Assembly: GCA_036736205.1 (NCBI GenBank)
Contig: DAINMX010000159.1
Location: 1 to 14,825, forward strand
Source: XYA12-FULL-58-9 sp001798605
Lineage (GTDB): Bacteria; Myxococcota; XYA12-FULL-58-9
Direction: 5' to 3'
DNA length: 14,825 nucleotides
Positions 1-7,133 of this stretch are shown here, piece by piece (position 1 is the first letter of the stretch; every line of letters begins with the position of its first letter). A program made the translations under genes and the position numbers. A model generated the notes under the pieces. The model was not told where the DNA came from, made no database searches, and worked only from the letters and a program-made list of their open reading frames with translations.

Positions 1-62
1 CAAATGCGACAAATGCGAAGACCCTTCAGAAACTGCGCGAAGAGCCGCCACGGTGGTACTAA
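1..62 (+). CDS. Possible 3' end of an upstream gene (partial)
   Basis: In the third frame the sequence is open from the left edge to a TAA at 60-62 and would encode a 19-residue C-terminal tail ending in EEPPRWY. The tail is short and charged, and no family can be recognised from it. A weak GC hairpin (CGCCG, 3-base loop, CGGCG at 106-118) lies 44 bases downstream. The same stretch is also open in the frame of the next gene, so the call rests only on the suitable spacing and on the frame ending before the next gene's ribosome binding site. The feature could equally be non-coding. Confidence 0.28.
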   Translation, partial: NATNAKTLQKLREEPPRWY

Positions 63-214
63 GCGGGAGCGGGAGTGCAACATTGTCTTTGTCAACGCAT
101 GTCACCGCCGCCTCGGCGCGATTTGGATGGTTTGAGCGTGGTCATGGGACAGATGATGTGACAGTGTTGTGTCCGGGCACATTGAACATAGGACGACAAA
201 TTTTGGAGAGCTCG

Positions 215-1159
215 ATGCGTCATTCAACCCTTAGCGTTGCCATATTTCTTCCTTTGCTCTTTGCCGGTGCCTGCAGCAAAGAAGCGGACACCCGGCCAGA
301 AGACAGAGCAGCGCCTGTCGTCGAGGATGCAATGGGCGCGGCTGTGGTTTTGGAGATCACCGGGGTGGCAAAACAAGCGGGCAAGGCGCTCATGAAGGGG
401 CAAGCGGTCAACCTCACCGCGGAGATCGAGGTCAACAGCGGTCGTCTCGTTCTCGGCCTCGAGGACGGAAGTCGCATCCGCGTGTTTCCCGCCTCGCGTT
501 TGCGATTGCCCACCGCCAAGAAGGTTCAGCTCATCATCGGCAAGGTGTGGGCGGTCGTCACCAAGGTGGTCGGCCAGAATCTCGAAATTGAGACCCAAAA
601 TGCAGTGGCTGGCGTTCGTGGCACCGAGTTTGTTGTCGAGTTTGTCGTAGCCACCGAGAGCACTCGCGTTAGCGTCATAGAGGGCAAGGTCGCAGTGACA
701 AGTCACAAGCGAGCCAATCCGAAAGCAAAGAACGTCGAGGCTGGGCAGACAGTTGTGGTCGCCAAGGAAGAGGAGCCCGAGGCAAAAGAGGTCACACAGG
801 GCGCTGACATCGAACAGTGGAGGGTACTCGAAGTTGTTGACCCCACAACTGAGGAGCCCGGGCTGGGAGACCAAGAAGAGAAGGGCACGCTGAATCAAAG
901 AGGTGGACGCGATGGCAAGCCTGAGATCCCCGCGAACCTGCACGAGCGGGAAGGCCAACGCCAGAAGAAGACCCTGCAGAAAGAGGATCAACGCACCAAG
1001 CATCAGCTACAGAGGGAAGCTCTGGCCACCGAGAAGCAACTCAAACAAGAGAGCGAAGCCACCAAGAAGAGCCTCCAGGACGAGGCCGCGAAAACCAAAC
1101 AGGACATGATGGACAAGGACAAGGCGATGAAAGGAAGCGCCAAGGATTTCCTCGACTGA
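215..1159 (+). CDS. FecR-domain lipoprotein with an 11-residue-repeat tail
   Basis: A protein of 314 residues. The ATG at 215 is chosen because GGAG at 205-208 sits 6 bases before it and it begins a proper lipoprotein signal peptide. The frame is open further upstream, but that part has no signal-like start. Hydrophobic residues 8-18 lead to a lipobox ending at Cys20, followed by Ser, which by the E. coli +2 rule would allow outer-membrane sorting. Residues about 43-182 form a FecR-type beta domain with the hallmark AVAGVRGTEF and later IEGKVAV and VEAGQTVVV segments. Residues about 183-245 are acidic and low-complexity. Residues 254-297 are four consecutive 11-residue repeats, each starting with Leu, and the protein ends in a Lys/Asp-rich tail. 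Classical FecR is an inner-membrane sigma regulator in iron uptake. Here there is no sigma factor or TonB receptor nearby and the domain is extracytoplasmic, so a structural or peptidoglycan-associated role is more likely. The exact function is unknown. Confidence 0.88.
   Translation: MRHSTLSVAIFLPLLFAGACSKEADTRPEDRAAPVVEDAMGAAVVLEITGVAKQAGKALMKGQAVNLTAEIEVNSGRLVLGLEDGSRIRVFPASRLRLPTAKKVQLIIGKVWAVVTKVVGQNLEIETQNAVAGVRGTEFVVEFVVATESTRVSVIEGKVAVTSHKRANPKAKNVEAGQTVVVAKEEEPEAKEVTQGADIEQWRVLEVVDPTTEEPGLGDQEEKGTLNQRGGRDGKPEIPANLHEREGQRQKKTLQKEDQRTKHQLQREALATEKQLKQESEATKKSLQDEAAKTKQDMMDKDKAMKGSAKDFLD
974..1105 (+). repeat. Four tandem 11-residue (33-base) coding repeats
   Basis: Within the FecR lipoprotein, Leu codons at 974, 1007, 1040 and 1073 begin four consecutive 11-residue units. 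The first two are LQKEDQRTKHQ and LQREALATEKQ; the next two begin LKQESEATK and LQDEAAKTK. The shared pattern is Leu, Gln/Lys, a polar residue, then acidic and Thr-Lys positions. The DNA has diverged, so the repeat is kept at protein level and is not a recent duplication. The 11-residue period suits a hendecad coiled coil or an amphipathic helix of the LEA/apolipoprotein kind. Confidence 0.75.
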
Positions 1160-1185
1160 AAGCAGCGCGTTCTGCCGCACGAATT

Positions 1186-1202
1186 GTTCGAACAGTTCGA
1201 AC
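1186..1202. repeat. Tandem 8-bp palindromes, GTTCGAAC-A-GTTCGAAC
   Basis: Two perfect copies of the self-complementary octamer GTTCGAAC (1186-1193 and 1195-1202) are separated by one A, so the whole 17-mer is a dyad apart from its centre. It lies 72 bases before the start of the propeller lipoprotein and 26 bases after the FecR gene stop. The one-base loop makes a stable RNA hairpin unlikely, so a protein-binding operator is the better reading. The regulator is unknown. Confidence 0.55.
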
Positions 1203-1212
1203 CGACGGGTCC

Positions 1213-1242
1213 TATACAGTCGTGTGACCCGACTGTTACAAT
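1213..1242 (+). promoter_or_regulatory. Candidate promoter with an inverted repeat in its spacer
   Basis: TATACA (1213-1218, 4 of 6 to TTGACA) and TACAAT (1237-1242, 5 of 6 to TATAAT) are 18 bases apart, and the ATG at 1274 follows at a usual distance. An inverted repeat, ACAGTCG (1216-1222) with CGACTGT (1230-1236), occupies the spacer. A competing stem, CGGGTC (1206-1211) with GACCCG (1226-1231), overlaps it. The -35 match is poor, and myxobacterial promoters often differ from the E. coli consensus, so confidence is low. Confidence 0.3.
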
Positions 1243-1273
1243 CCACATTGGGTTTCGTGACCTGGAGCGTGTG

Positions 1274-3370
1274 ATGAAACGGAACGTGACGGAGTCTTTG
1301 ACGGTATTGCGCCTGTCGCGCTGGTTGGCGATGGGGCTGGTTGTCGGTGCCGCGGCCATTCTGGGTGTCGCACCGGCGTGCTCCGATCCACCTGCGGCAG
1401 GATCTGGCCCGTGCGTGGGCCCTTATTGTGGGATTGAATGTACCGCCCATGCTGTTTGCCCGACGGGTTCCTGGTGTGAGAACGAGCATTGCACCACAGA
1501 GTCTAGCAGCGACAATTGTTCTGGCGGCATCGACGACCCCGACAATGACGGTTTCTGCCAATGTTGCAATGCCGGTAAGGACTGTACTGGCGGCGAGGGC
1601 AACGCCAGCGTCTACCCGGGTGCGCCCGAGGCCTGCGATGGGTTCGACAATGATTGCAACGGCGTGTTTGACACCTCTGCGTGCGTCGTCGATTCCCAGG
1701 GTGTGGGCGGCGATCCGTTCGAGACCTCCGGTACCAGCGGCGGCATTACCCAGAATCCCGACGGGAGTCTTTCTCTCGGTTCCACGCACGTGGCCACCGA
1801 CTTTGCATGGCCGTCCAACGATGGTGAGGGTACCCTGTCGCGGATCGATACTATTCTCAACGTCGAGGTGGCCCGATATGTGACGGTGCTGCGTATTACC
1901 GGTGGGGATCCCAGCCATCCCGACGGCGTGCCGCCTGTGCATGATTGGTACGACAACCGGATATGCAACCGGCCGTCCCGAACCACCGTCGATTTGGCAG
2001 GGAATGCCTATGTTGCCAATCGCGCCCACGACGGTGGTGCCTGCCTGCAACAGGGATCCGTGACCAAGGTCGGCTTCTATGATGCGGGCCTTTGCACCAT
2101 GAGCCTCGAAGCGTGCCAATGCAAAGATCGAAACGGCAATGGCAGCATTGAAACATCCCGAGATCTAAACGACGACGGGCGCATTTCCCTCGACGCGAGT
2201 GCCGGCGAGTTCCTCGGCTACGACGACGAGTGTCTGTTATGGACTGTGCCGATCGGTGCCTCCAACTCCATAGCCCGCGCCATGGCCATTGATGCCAATG
2301 GTTTCGTCTGGGTCGGTGATTGGCAAGGACGCAAGCTGTACAAGCTCGATCCTGCCGACGGCAGCTTGGTCAATCCCACCCATCCCGACCAGCCTGCTAA
2401 CGGCAATGGCATCAGCGTTACCGGTCAGCCCTATGGTGCGGTCATCGACTCTCAAGGTTACCTCTGGTACGTCAACACCTACGACACAGGCGATCTGCAA
2501 CGGGTTGATACGCACACGGGTGAGGTGTCACCCCTTATCACCGAGAATCCCACGGGAGGTTATGGCATCACCATCGATCGCAAGGATCGAGTTTGGATGG
2601 CTTCATACAGTGATGACAACGGTGGAGGCACGGTCGCTCGCTACGATCCTGCGACATCCACCTGGAGCACTTTCTCCGCCGGTTTGTCGGGGAGCAATTG
2701 GCGGGGCAGGGGGGTTACAGCGAGCGCCGCCGGCGAAACAGGGTCGGGGGCAGGCGTTGTCTGGGCTGTGTTTCACGACACAGGTCAGGCCCACCTCGTG
2801 GGCTTTGACGACGACAGCGGTGAGGTGTGGGACGAGGTTGACCTCGACGAGGCCTGCGGCGCAGAAACGTGTATTGGCGCGGGCATCGGCACGGGGGGCA
2901 GTGTTTGGGTGGTGAACCAAACCAGCGACAATGTTTGCCGCTACGACCCGGGCACAGGCGATGTCATAGAGATTCCCATTGGCAGCGCGCCGTATACCTA
3001 TTCCGATTTCACCGGCAATGTCCTACGCACCTTCACCAGTCCCCAGGGGACCTATCGCCACATTGTGGAAGGATGCCCTGACAACGAACCGAGCTTGACC
3101 TGGACCATCGTCACTTGGCAGGCCTCGACGCCGGGTGGTTCTTCCGTCAAGGTGCAGGTGCGCATTGCCGACACTGTCGGTGGCCTGTCGGGCGCTGAGA
3201 TGTATGGTCCTGCCATCCAACCGCCAGATCGGCAGCTCAATCTAATGTCTTCTGGGTTGGCAGGTCGCTACCTCGAGGTGCTCGTCACCCTCGTGGCTGA
3301 TGCCGACGGCAATGTGCCGACTTTGTTCTCCTTGACCGTTGGACGTGATTGCACAGAAGACCCGGCCTAG
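1274..3370 (+). CDS. Cys-rich lipoprotein with MopE-type metal-binding motif and beta-propeller
   Basis: A protein of 698 residues. The ATG at 1274 is preceded by GGAG at 1264-1267 with 6 bases between; an in-frame GTG one codon upstream is an alternative. A basic N-terminus and a hydrophobic stretch (18-33) lead to a lipobox at Cys36. Residues 36-140 are rich in cysteine and contain YPGAPEACDGFDNDCNG at about 114-130, the signature of MopE-type putative metal-binding motifs, which are abundant in secreted myxobacterial proteins. DRNGNGSI and DLNDDGRI at about 285-304 resemble Ca-binding loops of dockerin or thrombospondin-3 type. From about 234 to 590 repeats such as GFVWVGDW, GYLWYVNTY, DRVWMASY and GSVWVVNQ, each followed by a xxYDPxTG-like turn, indicate a propeller of the Vgb/NHL type with about six blades. 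A Cys-flanked C-terminal beta domain follows (about 600-692). The protein is probably surface-exposed, but no catalytic activity can be assigned: Vgb-like folds in this clade are mostly uncharacterised. Confidence 0.9.
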   Translation: MKRNVTESLTVLRLSRWLAMGLVVGAAAILGVAPACSDPPAAGSGPCVGPYCGIECTAHAVCPTGSWCENEHCTTESSSDNCSGGIDDPDNDGFCQCCNAGKDCTGGEGNASVYPGAPEACDGFDNDCNGVFDTSACVVDSQGVGGDPFETSGTSGGITQNPDGSLSLGSTHVATDFAWPSNDGEGTLSRIDTILNVEVARYVTVLRITGGDPSHPDGVPPVHDWYDNRICNRPSRTTVDLAGNAYVANRAHDGGACLQQGSVTKVGFYDAGLCTMSLEACQCKDRNGNGSIETSRDLNDDGRISLDASAGEFLGYDDECLLWTVPIGASNSIARAMAIDANGFVWVGDWQGRKLYKLDPADGSLVNPTHPDQPANGNGISVTGQPYGAVIDSQGYLWYVNTYDTGDLQRVDTHTGEVSPLITENPTGGYGITIDRKDRVWMASYSDDNGGGTVARYDPATSTWSTFSAGLSGSNWRGRGVTASAAGETGSGAGVVWAVFHDTGQAHLVGFDDDSGEVWDEVDLDEACGAETCIGAGIGTGGSVWVVNQTSDNVCRYDPGTGDVIEIPIGSAPYTYSDFTGNVLRTFTSPQGTYRHIVEGCPDNEPSLTWTIVTWQASTPGGSSVKVQVRIADTVGGLSGAEMYGPAIQPPDRQLNLMSSGLAGRYLEVLVTLVADADGNVPTLFSLTVGRDCTEDPA

Positions 3371-3424
3371 GGCGGCATTTGAGGCACTTGGCTTGCCCCG
3401 CAACCCCTTGTAGAACATTGGGCT

Positions 3425-4630
3425 ATGGGTCCACAGATTTTCCTGGTCGTGGTATTGGCCGCTACCATTGGTTGCAGACAGCAACCGAGCACTATTTTGA
3501 AAGATTCCCCCGAGCAGGTCCTCGCCAGGCTCAACAATGTGGGGCATGCCGTGGATGCGTCCCTTGGGGGCGGCAAGGTTCGTTATCTCGGCTTCGAGGT
3601 CATGCCCGAAGGAGCATTGCCCGGAGATCAGGTAACCGTGCTGCACTATTGGTATGCCAACGGCCCCCTCGAGGCGCCCTACAGGGTGTTTGTGCATGGA
3701 TTGGTGCAAGGAGCAATGGGTTGGGTGGACCATGGCGATCACATGCCAGTCCCCAGCCCCGACCAATGGCCTGTGAATCTCGTGGTACGAGATGAACACG
3801 TTTTGCGTTTGCCGGAGCGCCTCCCCGCCGATGCCGTGGAGTTGCGGGTTGGCCTCTATCTTGGCAACGACCGTCTACCGGTGGACGATGCTCGCAAACA
3901 CGATGGCACAAACAGGATCCGCGCCGGCAAGTTCTCCGTTTCAGGAGAACCGCTACCGTTGCCGAGCTATTATGCACCGCGGTTATCCGTTGCGCCCAAA
4001 CTCGATGGCAAAATCGAAGACGCCGAGTGGGGCGGGGCACCGTGGATTGAGGAGTTCAAAAAAAGTCGGGGTGATGGATCGTCGAGCCTGAAGACTCGAG
4101 CGCGATTGGCATGGGATCCGGACCACCTCTATCTCGCCTTTGAGGCTGAAGACCCGGACATCCAGGCGCCGCAGAAGAAGCGGGACGATCCGGTCTACCA
4201 ACACGAAGCGCTGGAGATCTTTGTCGATCCCAAGGGGACGGGGGACTATGTCGAGCTGCAAGCGAGTCCGCGTGCTGTGCTATTTGATGCGGCATTCACC
4301 GGAGGGCCGCGGCGCAACATGCAGGTCGAGTTTGATGCGCGATATGAAGTTGGAGTTGCCACCAACGGGACAATCGACGACCCCCAGGACCGCGACGTTG
4401 GCTGGAGCACCGAGTGGGCCATCGACGTAGCCTCCCTGCCAGGAGGCGAAAAGCTGGGCACAGATAGCCTTTGGCGCATCAATCTGTTTCGCATTGCCAA
4501 GGACCGTATCGGGGGCCGACAGGTCGTCGATGAGAGCGCATGGTCGCCGCCATTGATGGGGGATTTTCACAACCTCGAGCGATTTGGCCTGCTGAGGTTC
4601 ACTGAGCACGTGGGGGATGCCACGCGATGA
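3425..4630 (+). CDS. Lipoprotein with N-terminal beta-sandwich and C-terminal CBM9-like domain
   Basis: A protein of 401 residues starting 54 bases after the propeller lipoprotein, so the two are probably co-transcribed. The Shine-Dalgarno is weak. The signal peptide is short and ends in a lipobox at Cys17. Residues about 45-172 (LPGDQVTVLHYWYA, VFVHGL, WVDHGDHMP, VVRDEHVLRLP, ELRVGLYLGNDRLPV) match the beta-sandwich pattern often seen at the end of bacterial GT39-type and envelope proteins. Residues about 181-391 have the layout of CBM9/DOMON-like domains: APRLSVAPKLDGKIEDAEW, then ARLAWDPDHLYLAFEAED, ALEIFVDP, GWSTEWAIDVASL and WRINLFRI. In CBM9 this fold binds sugars, and related DOMON domains bind haem or sugar. 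Which ligand is bound here cannot be told. It is likely an envelope-anchored glycan-binding protein. Confidence 0.9.
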   Translation: MGPQIFLVVVLAATIGCRQQPSTILKDSPEQVLARLNNVGHAVDASLGGGKVRYLGFEVMPEGALPGDQVTVLHYWYANGPLEAPYRVFVHGLVQGAMGWVDHGDHMPVPSPDQWPVNLVVRDEHVLRLPERLPADAVELRVGLYLGNDRLPVDDARKHDGTNRIRAGKFSVSGEPLPLPSYYAPRLSVAPKLDGKIEDAEWGGAPWIEEFKKSRGDGSSSLKTRARLAWDPDHLYLAFEAEDPDIQAPQKKRDDPVYQHEALEIFVDPKGTGDYVELQASPRAVLFDAAFTGGPRRNMQVEFDARYEVGVATNGTIDDPQDRDVGWSTEWAIDVASLPGGEKLGTDSLWRINLFRIAKDRIGGRQVVDESAWSPPLMGDFHNLERFGLLRFTEHVGDATR

Positions 4631-4643
4631 AGGACCGACAAGA

Positions 4644-5447
4644 ATGACCAAAGAAATTGGGCGCGACATCAGCGCCGCTCGGGCAGAGTTGCGTGGACGG
4701 CGTGATCAATTGGTCGCCGACTACGATGAACGATTGACTCAACTCGACGGTTTGTCTGAATCCCTCGAGGGGGGCAATCTGAGCCCCAAGATCGTCGGGG
4801 ACAGAGTGCGACAGTTACTTGGCGACCATGGTGGTATTGCTGCACGTGGTGCACGAATTGGTGGTGGGGGCGGACGAGCAGGGCGCACACAGATCGGCAT
4901 GCAGATGCCGAACGAGACAACGGCACCATCCGGTCGACGAGTTGGCCCCACCCCGGCAATCACCAGCGCCAATGTTGACAAGGTCATGGCCCGCATTGAT
5001 GGTCGCATCGTCACCGTGATTCTCAACAGCGATCCCTCTCGGGAAGAGGCGCGGCTGGAGCTGTCTTTGCTTACCGGTTTGCGCCGCACCATGGAGCAAC
5101 AGAGCACAGACCTGCCAACCGATGTGGTCCTGCTCGAGAGCATCATGGAGTTCACTGAACACGTCCAACTGAAAATCACGGACCTCGAGGCGGGAGGCGT
5201 GGGGCGGCTGCAGAGATTGTTGGAATATGATCGTGAGTTGGCCTCCCACCTGGTGGCGCTCGGTGGGTCAGCTGCCCACATCAAAGAACAACTGAAGAAG
5301 GCACATGGCCTTCTGGGCACCTCCGACCCGAACCTTAGCCAAGCCCTGCACGAGGCATTGAAGGCGTTTAGCCGACTCCAACAGGAGCTCGACCAACGCT
5401 TTCCCAAGAGCCAACGTGCTCTGGTGGACGAGTTGCTTTCTGGCTGA
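4644..5447 (+). CDS. Uncharacterised cytoplasmic helical protein with Gly-rich linker
   Basis: A protein of 267 residues in a family I do not recognise. The ATG at 4644 is preferred because AAGGA (4630-4634) precedes it by 9 bases, placing it 13 bases after the CBM9 lipoprotein stop. An in-frame ATG at 4617 overlaps that gene but has poor spacing to any SD. There is no signal peptide or membrane segment, so it should be cytoplasmic. Residues 1-60 are charged and helical. Residues about 63-85 form a Gly/Arg-rich linker including IGGGGGRAGR. Residues about 108-135 look like a small mixed segment with DGRIVTVILN. Residues 140-267 are strongly helical, with long amphipathic stretches such as LQRLLEYDREL and FSRLQQELDQRF suggesting coiled coils. 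It may be co-transcribed with the lipoproteins upstream. The domain layout suggests a scaffold or adaptor, but that is a guess. Confidence 0.8.
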   Translation: MTKEIGRDISAARAELRGRRDQLVADYDERLTQLDGLSESLEGGNLSPKIVGDRVRQLLGDHGGIAARGARIGGGGGRAGRTQIGMQMPNETTAPSGRRVGPTPAITSANVDKVMARIDGRIVTVILNSDPSREEARLELSLLTGLRRTMEQQSTDLPTDVVLLESIMEFTEHVQLKITDLEAGGVGRLQRLLEYDRELASHLVALGGSAAHIKEQLKKAHGLLGTSDPNLSQALHEALKAFSRLQQELDQRFPKSQRALVDELLSG

Positions 5448-5461
5448 CTCGCAGGGTGGCA

Positions 5462-5486
5462 GGATTTAGGTTGCCAACCCTAATCC
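5462..5486. repeat. Imperfect inverted repeat between two genes
   Basis: GGATT (5462-5466) pairs with AATCC (5482-5486) and GGTT (5469-5472) pairs with AACC (5476-5479), around a 2x2 mismatch and a three-base loop. The element lies 14 bases after the stop of the helical protein and 48 bases before the next start. No T-run follows within 8 bases, so it is not a classical intrinsic terminator. It could be a weak terminator, an operator or an mRNA stabiliser. Confidence 0.4.
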
Positions 5487-5534
5487 AGCCCCTTATATTT
5501 GTCTGGCCGCGCCAAACGGGTATTGGGGGAAAAT

Positions 5535-6653
5535 ATGTTTGGGGAGCAACCACCACACCTCGAGTCTCTTTTCATGACTGCATCGCCCGTTACCCCAGAC
5601 AAGATCCCTTCGTTCGAGGAGCTCAACTATGAGCAGATCGCCGGGCTGGGAACCCTGCGGTTGCTGCTTACGGGTGAATCTGTGGTCGATCTGCAGCGAT
5701 TCTGGTTCTTCAGCAGGAGTGCTGTCGATCGGTTTCTGCGCCTAAGCCAGTTTGACACCGACAATCCCCTCGACCTCGACAGGCTTCGCGACTTACATCA
5801 CCAAGCGGTTGTCTACCTGACCGACATTCACCAGTTCCAGGTCCCGGAGACCGTCGAGCAGGTGAACGAAATTCACGACCTTTTCCTCATGGCGTCGGCA
5901 CCCAGAAGCGTTGTCCAACAGTCAGCGGCAATGGTGGTCAAGGTGATGCACGTCCTGCATCACATCGCAGGGCAAGAGCTGATCTTCAGCAGCTCCGTGT
6001 CCGAGGCCGAGTTGTTCAATAGGCTCACCGCTCGGGTCTTTGCAGTCATCGATAAGATGCGTGGCACCGGGATCAACGTCGTGGAGTTTTCTGGTGGCAA
6101 GAAGCCGTTGACCTCTTTGGTGACCAAGCTGCTGGCGAAAAAGAACGTCTTTGCCTCCCACGTGTTTGACAAAGCAAGGTTTTCAATCACAATCGGTAGC
6201 GATGATGACGTGGTGCCAGCTCTTTTGTTTATGGCCAACAATCTATTTCCAGCGAACTACGTGGTACCGGATCAGTCGCAAAATGGTATCGTAACTTTTG
6301 GCCACATCGCCGGGGCGCTTGGGGCGGCACCGGAGCACGTGTGGGATTTCTGGATGCAAGGCGGTCGCCCCGAAGCCCAGCCAGCCCCCACACCTCGCAA
6401 TGAGTTCAGTGGCCCCGACTACCGCAACATCAATTTCATTGTCGACATGCCCATTCGCATCGATGATTTGGCACCCAAGGCAGCGCCTGCAATCGCTTTT
6501 GCCCAAGCGGAGATCCAACTGGTCGACCAAAAAACCGCACAGGACAATGAGGTGGGCCCCAACGCTCACTCCCAATACAAAGAACGGCAACTCTCTCGGG
6601 TGCAGGCGCGGCTGCGGGCTGACGTCCCGGTGGGCAAGAAAAGTCTAGATTGA
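5535..6653 (+). CDS. Conserved-looking protein of unknown function (probably a myxobacterial family)
   Basis: A protein of 372 residues, cytoplasmic by the absence of a signal peptide or membrane segment. The ATG at 5535 is favoured because a G-rich stretch (GGGGGA, 5525-5530) lies 4 bases before it. An in-frame TTG at 5499 and an ATG at 5574 are the alternatives. It begins with an acidic, partly disordered region, then a long helical part (about residues 28-180) with many Leu, His and Arg residues (DLHHQAVVYLTDIHQF, MVVKVMHVLHHIAGQEL). A mixed alpha/beta part follows, with FSGGKKPLTSLVTKLL and RFSITIGSDDDVVPALLFMANNLF. After the Pro-rich PQPAPTP-like stretch near 300 a short C-terminal region ends in a basic tail. 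I know no reaction for it. From memory it resembles conserved myxobacterial families of unknown function (TIGR04552 is the one I would test first), but this is unverified. It follows the helical protein by 87 bases. Confidence 0.82.
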   Translation: MFGEQPPHLESLFMTASPVTPDKIPSFEELNYEQIAGLGTLRLLLTGESVVDLQRFWFFSRSAVDRFLRLSQFDTDNPLDLDRLRDLHHQAVVYLTDIHQFQVPETVEQVNEIHDLFLMASAPRSVVQQSAAMVVKVMHVLHHIAGQELIFSSSVSEAELFNRLTARVFAVIDKMRGTGINVVEFSGGKKPLTSLVTKLLAKKNVFASHVFDKARFSITIGSDDDVVPALLFMANNLFPANYVVPDQSQNGIVTFGHIAGALGAAPEHVWDFWMQGGRPEAQPAPTPRNEFSGPDYRNINFIVDMPIRIDDLAPKAAPAIAFAQAEIQLVDQKTAQDNEVGPNAHSQYKERQLSRVQARLRADVPVGKKSLD

Positions 6654-6741
6654 TTCTCTCCCATAGAGTGCGAACGAGAGGGAAGTGCACACACTCACCA
6701 AAAGCGCGACCTGCCTGGCCAGTTTTGCGGTTGGAAGGTAG

Positions 6742-6766
6742 GGTAGCCGCTATTAACGGCTGAACC
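6742..6766 (-). terminator. Hairpin just after rpsT (possible terminator)
   Basis: On the minus strand, 2 bases after the rpsT stop codon, GGT plus AGCCGT pairs with GCGGCT plus ACC around a TAATA loop, with a TC bulge. No U-tract follows, so it is a weak intrinsic terminator at best. It also lies in the space between the convergent genes ending at 6653 and 6769 and could serve as a stop or a 3' stabiliser for rpsT mRNA. Confidence 0.35.
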
Positions 6767-6768
6767 GA

Positions 6769-7032
6769 TCAACCCAGCTTGTTGTGTGCGCGACTGAGGC
6801 GTGACACGCGGCGGGAGGCGGTGCGCTTGTGCAGAACACCCTTGGTCGCGGCTCTGCGTAGCTCGCGGGTGGCCACTTTCAACGCCGTTTTTGAAGCCTC
6901 TTTGTCTCCGGCCTCGAGTGCGGTACGCAGGGTACGGACACTGTGCTTGACCCGAGTTTCAATAGCAGTGTTGCGTGTCTCGCGGCGTATTGTCTGGCGC
7001 GCGCGCTTGCCTGATTGTTTGTGATTCGCCAC
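6769..7032 (-). CDS. rpsT: 30S ribosomal protein S20
   Basis: A protein of 87 residues, the usual length for S20, which binds 16S rRNA early in 30S assembly. The N-terminus MANHKQSGKRARQ, the basic helical body and the segment KGVLHKRTASRRVSRLSRAHNKL are characteristic of the family. The start is a GTG (7030-7032) with GGGAG on the minus strand (7039-7043) 6 bases upstream. A non-ATG start is common for rpsT in bacteria and fits control at translation. It is transcribed from its own promoter upstream (-35 at 7124-7129), separated from mazG by 478 bases. The identity is certain. Confidence 0.98.
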   Translation of the reverse strand: MANHKQSGKRARQTIRRETRNTAIETRVKHSVRTLRTALEAGDKEASKTALKVATRELRRAATKGVLHKRTASRRVSRLSRAHNKLG

Positions 7033-7100
7033 AGCGATCTCCCACAGTAGTTTTAATCGGCATAGCGCATTGTCGGTTATGACAACGCGCAGGGGCGAGC

Positions 7101-7129
7101 AGGTAACAGACCTAACTGCCTAGTGTCAA
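7101..7129 (-). promoter_or_regulatory. Candidate rpsT promoter
   Basis: On the minus strand a perfect TTGACA (7124-7129) is followed after 17 bases by TTACCT (7101-7106), a poor -10 (2 of 6). The predicted transcript would have a leader of about 60 bases before the rpsT GTG. The T-rich, A-rich stretch directly upstream (7130-7150) could act as an UP element. The perfect -35 and its position ahead of a highly expressed gene are the main support; the weak -10 keeps confidence moderate. Confidence 0.5.
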
Positions 7130-7133
7130 GAAA

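Noticed and set aside
224..1003. Minus-strand open frame of 259 codons
   Set aside because: It is a shadow of the FecR lipoprotein gene, whose signal peptide, lipobox and FecR motif are clear.
1184..1273. Upstream extension of the propeller lipoprotein from a TTG at 1184
   Set aside because: The first residues (MFEQFEP) only translate the GTTCGAAC palindromes. The signal peptide and SD support 1274.
1007..2119. Long open frame on the minus strand, 370 codons
   Set aside because: It lies opposite the FecR and propeller lipoprotein genes, has no recognisable domain or ribosome binding site, and reflects codon bias of the true genes.
6654..6768. Bidirectional terminator between the convergent genes from CTCTC and GAGAG at about 6656-6682
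   Set aside because: Only five pairs around a loop of about 15 bases and no T-run; far weaker than the hairpin at 6742-6766.
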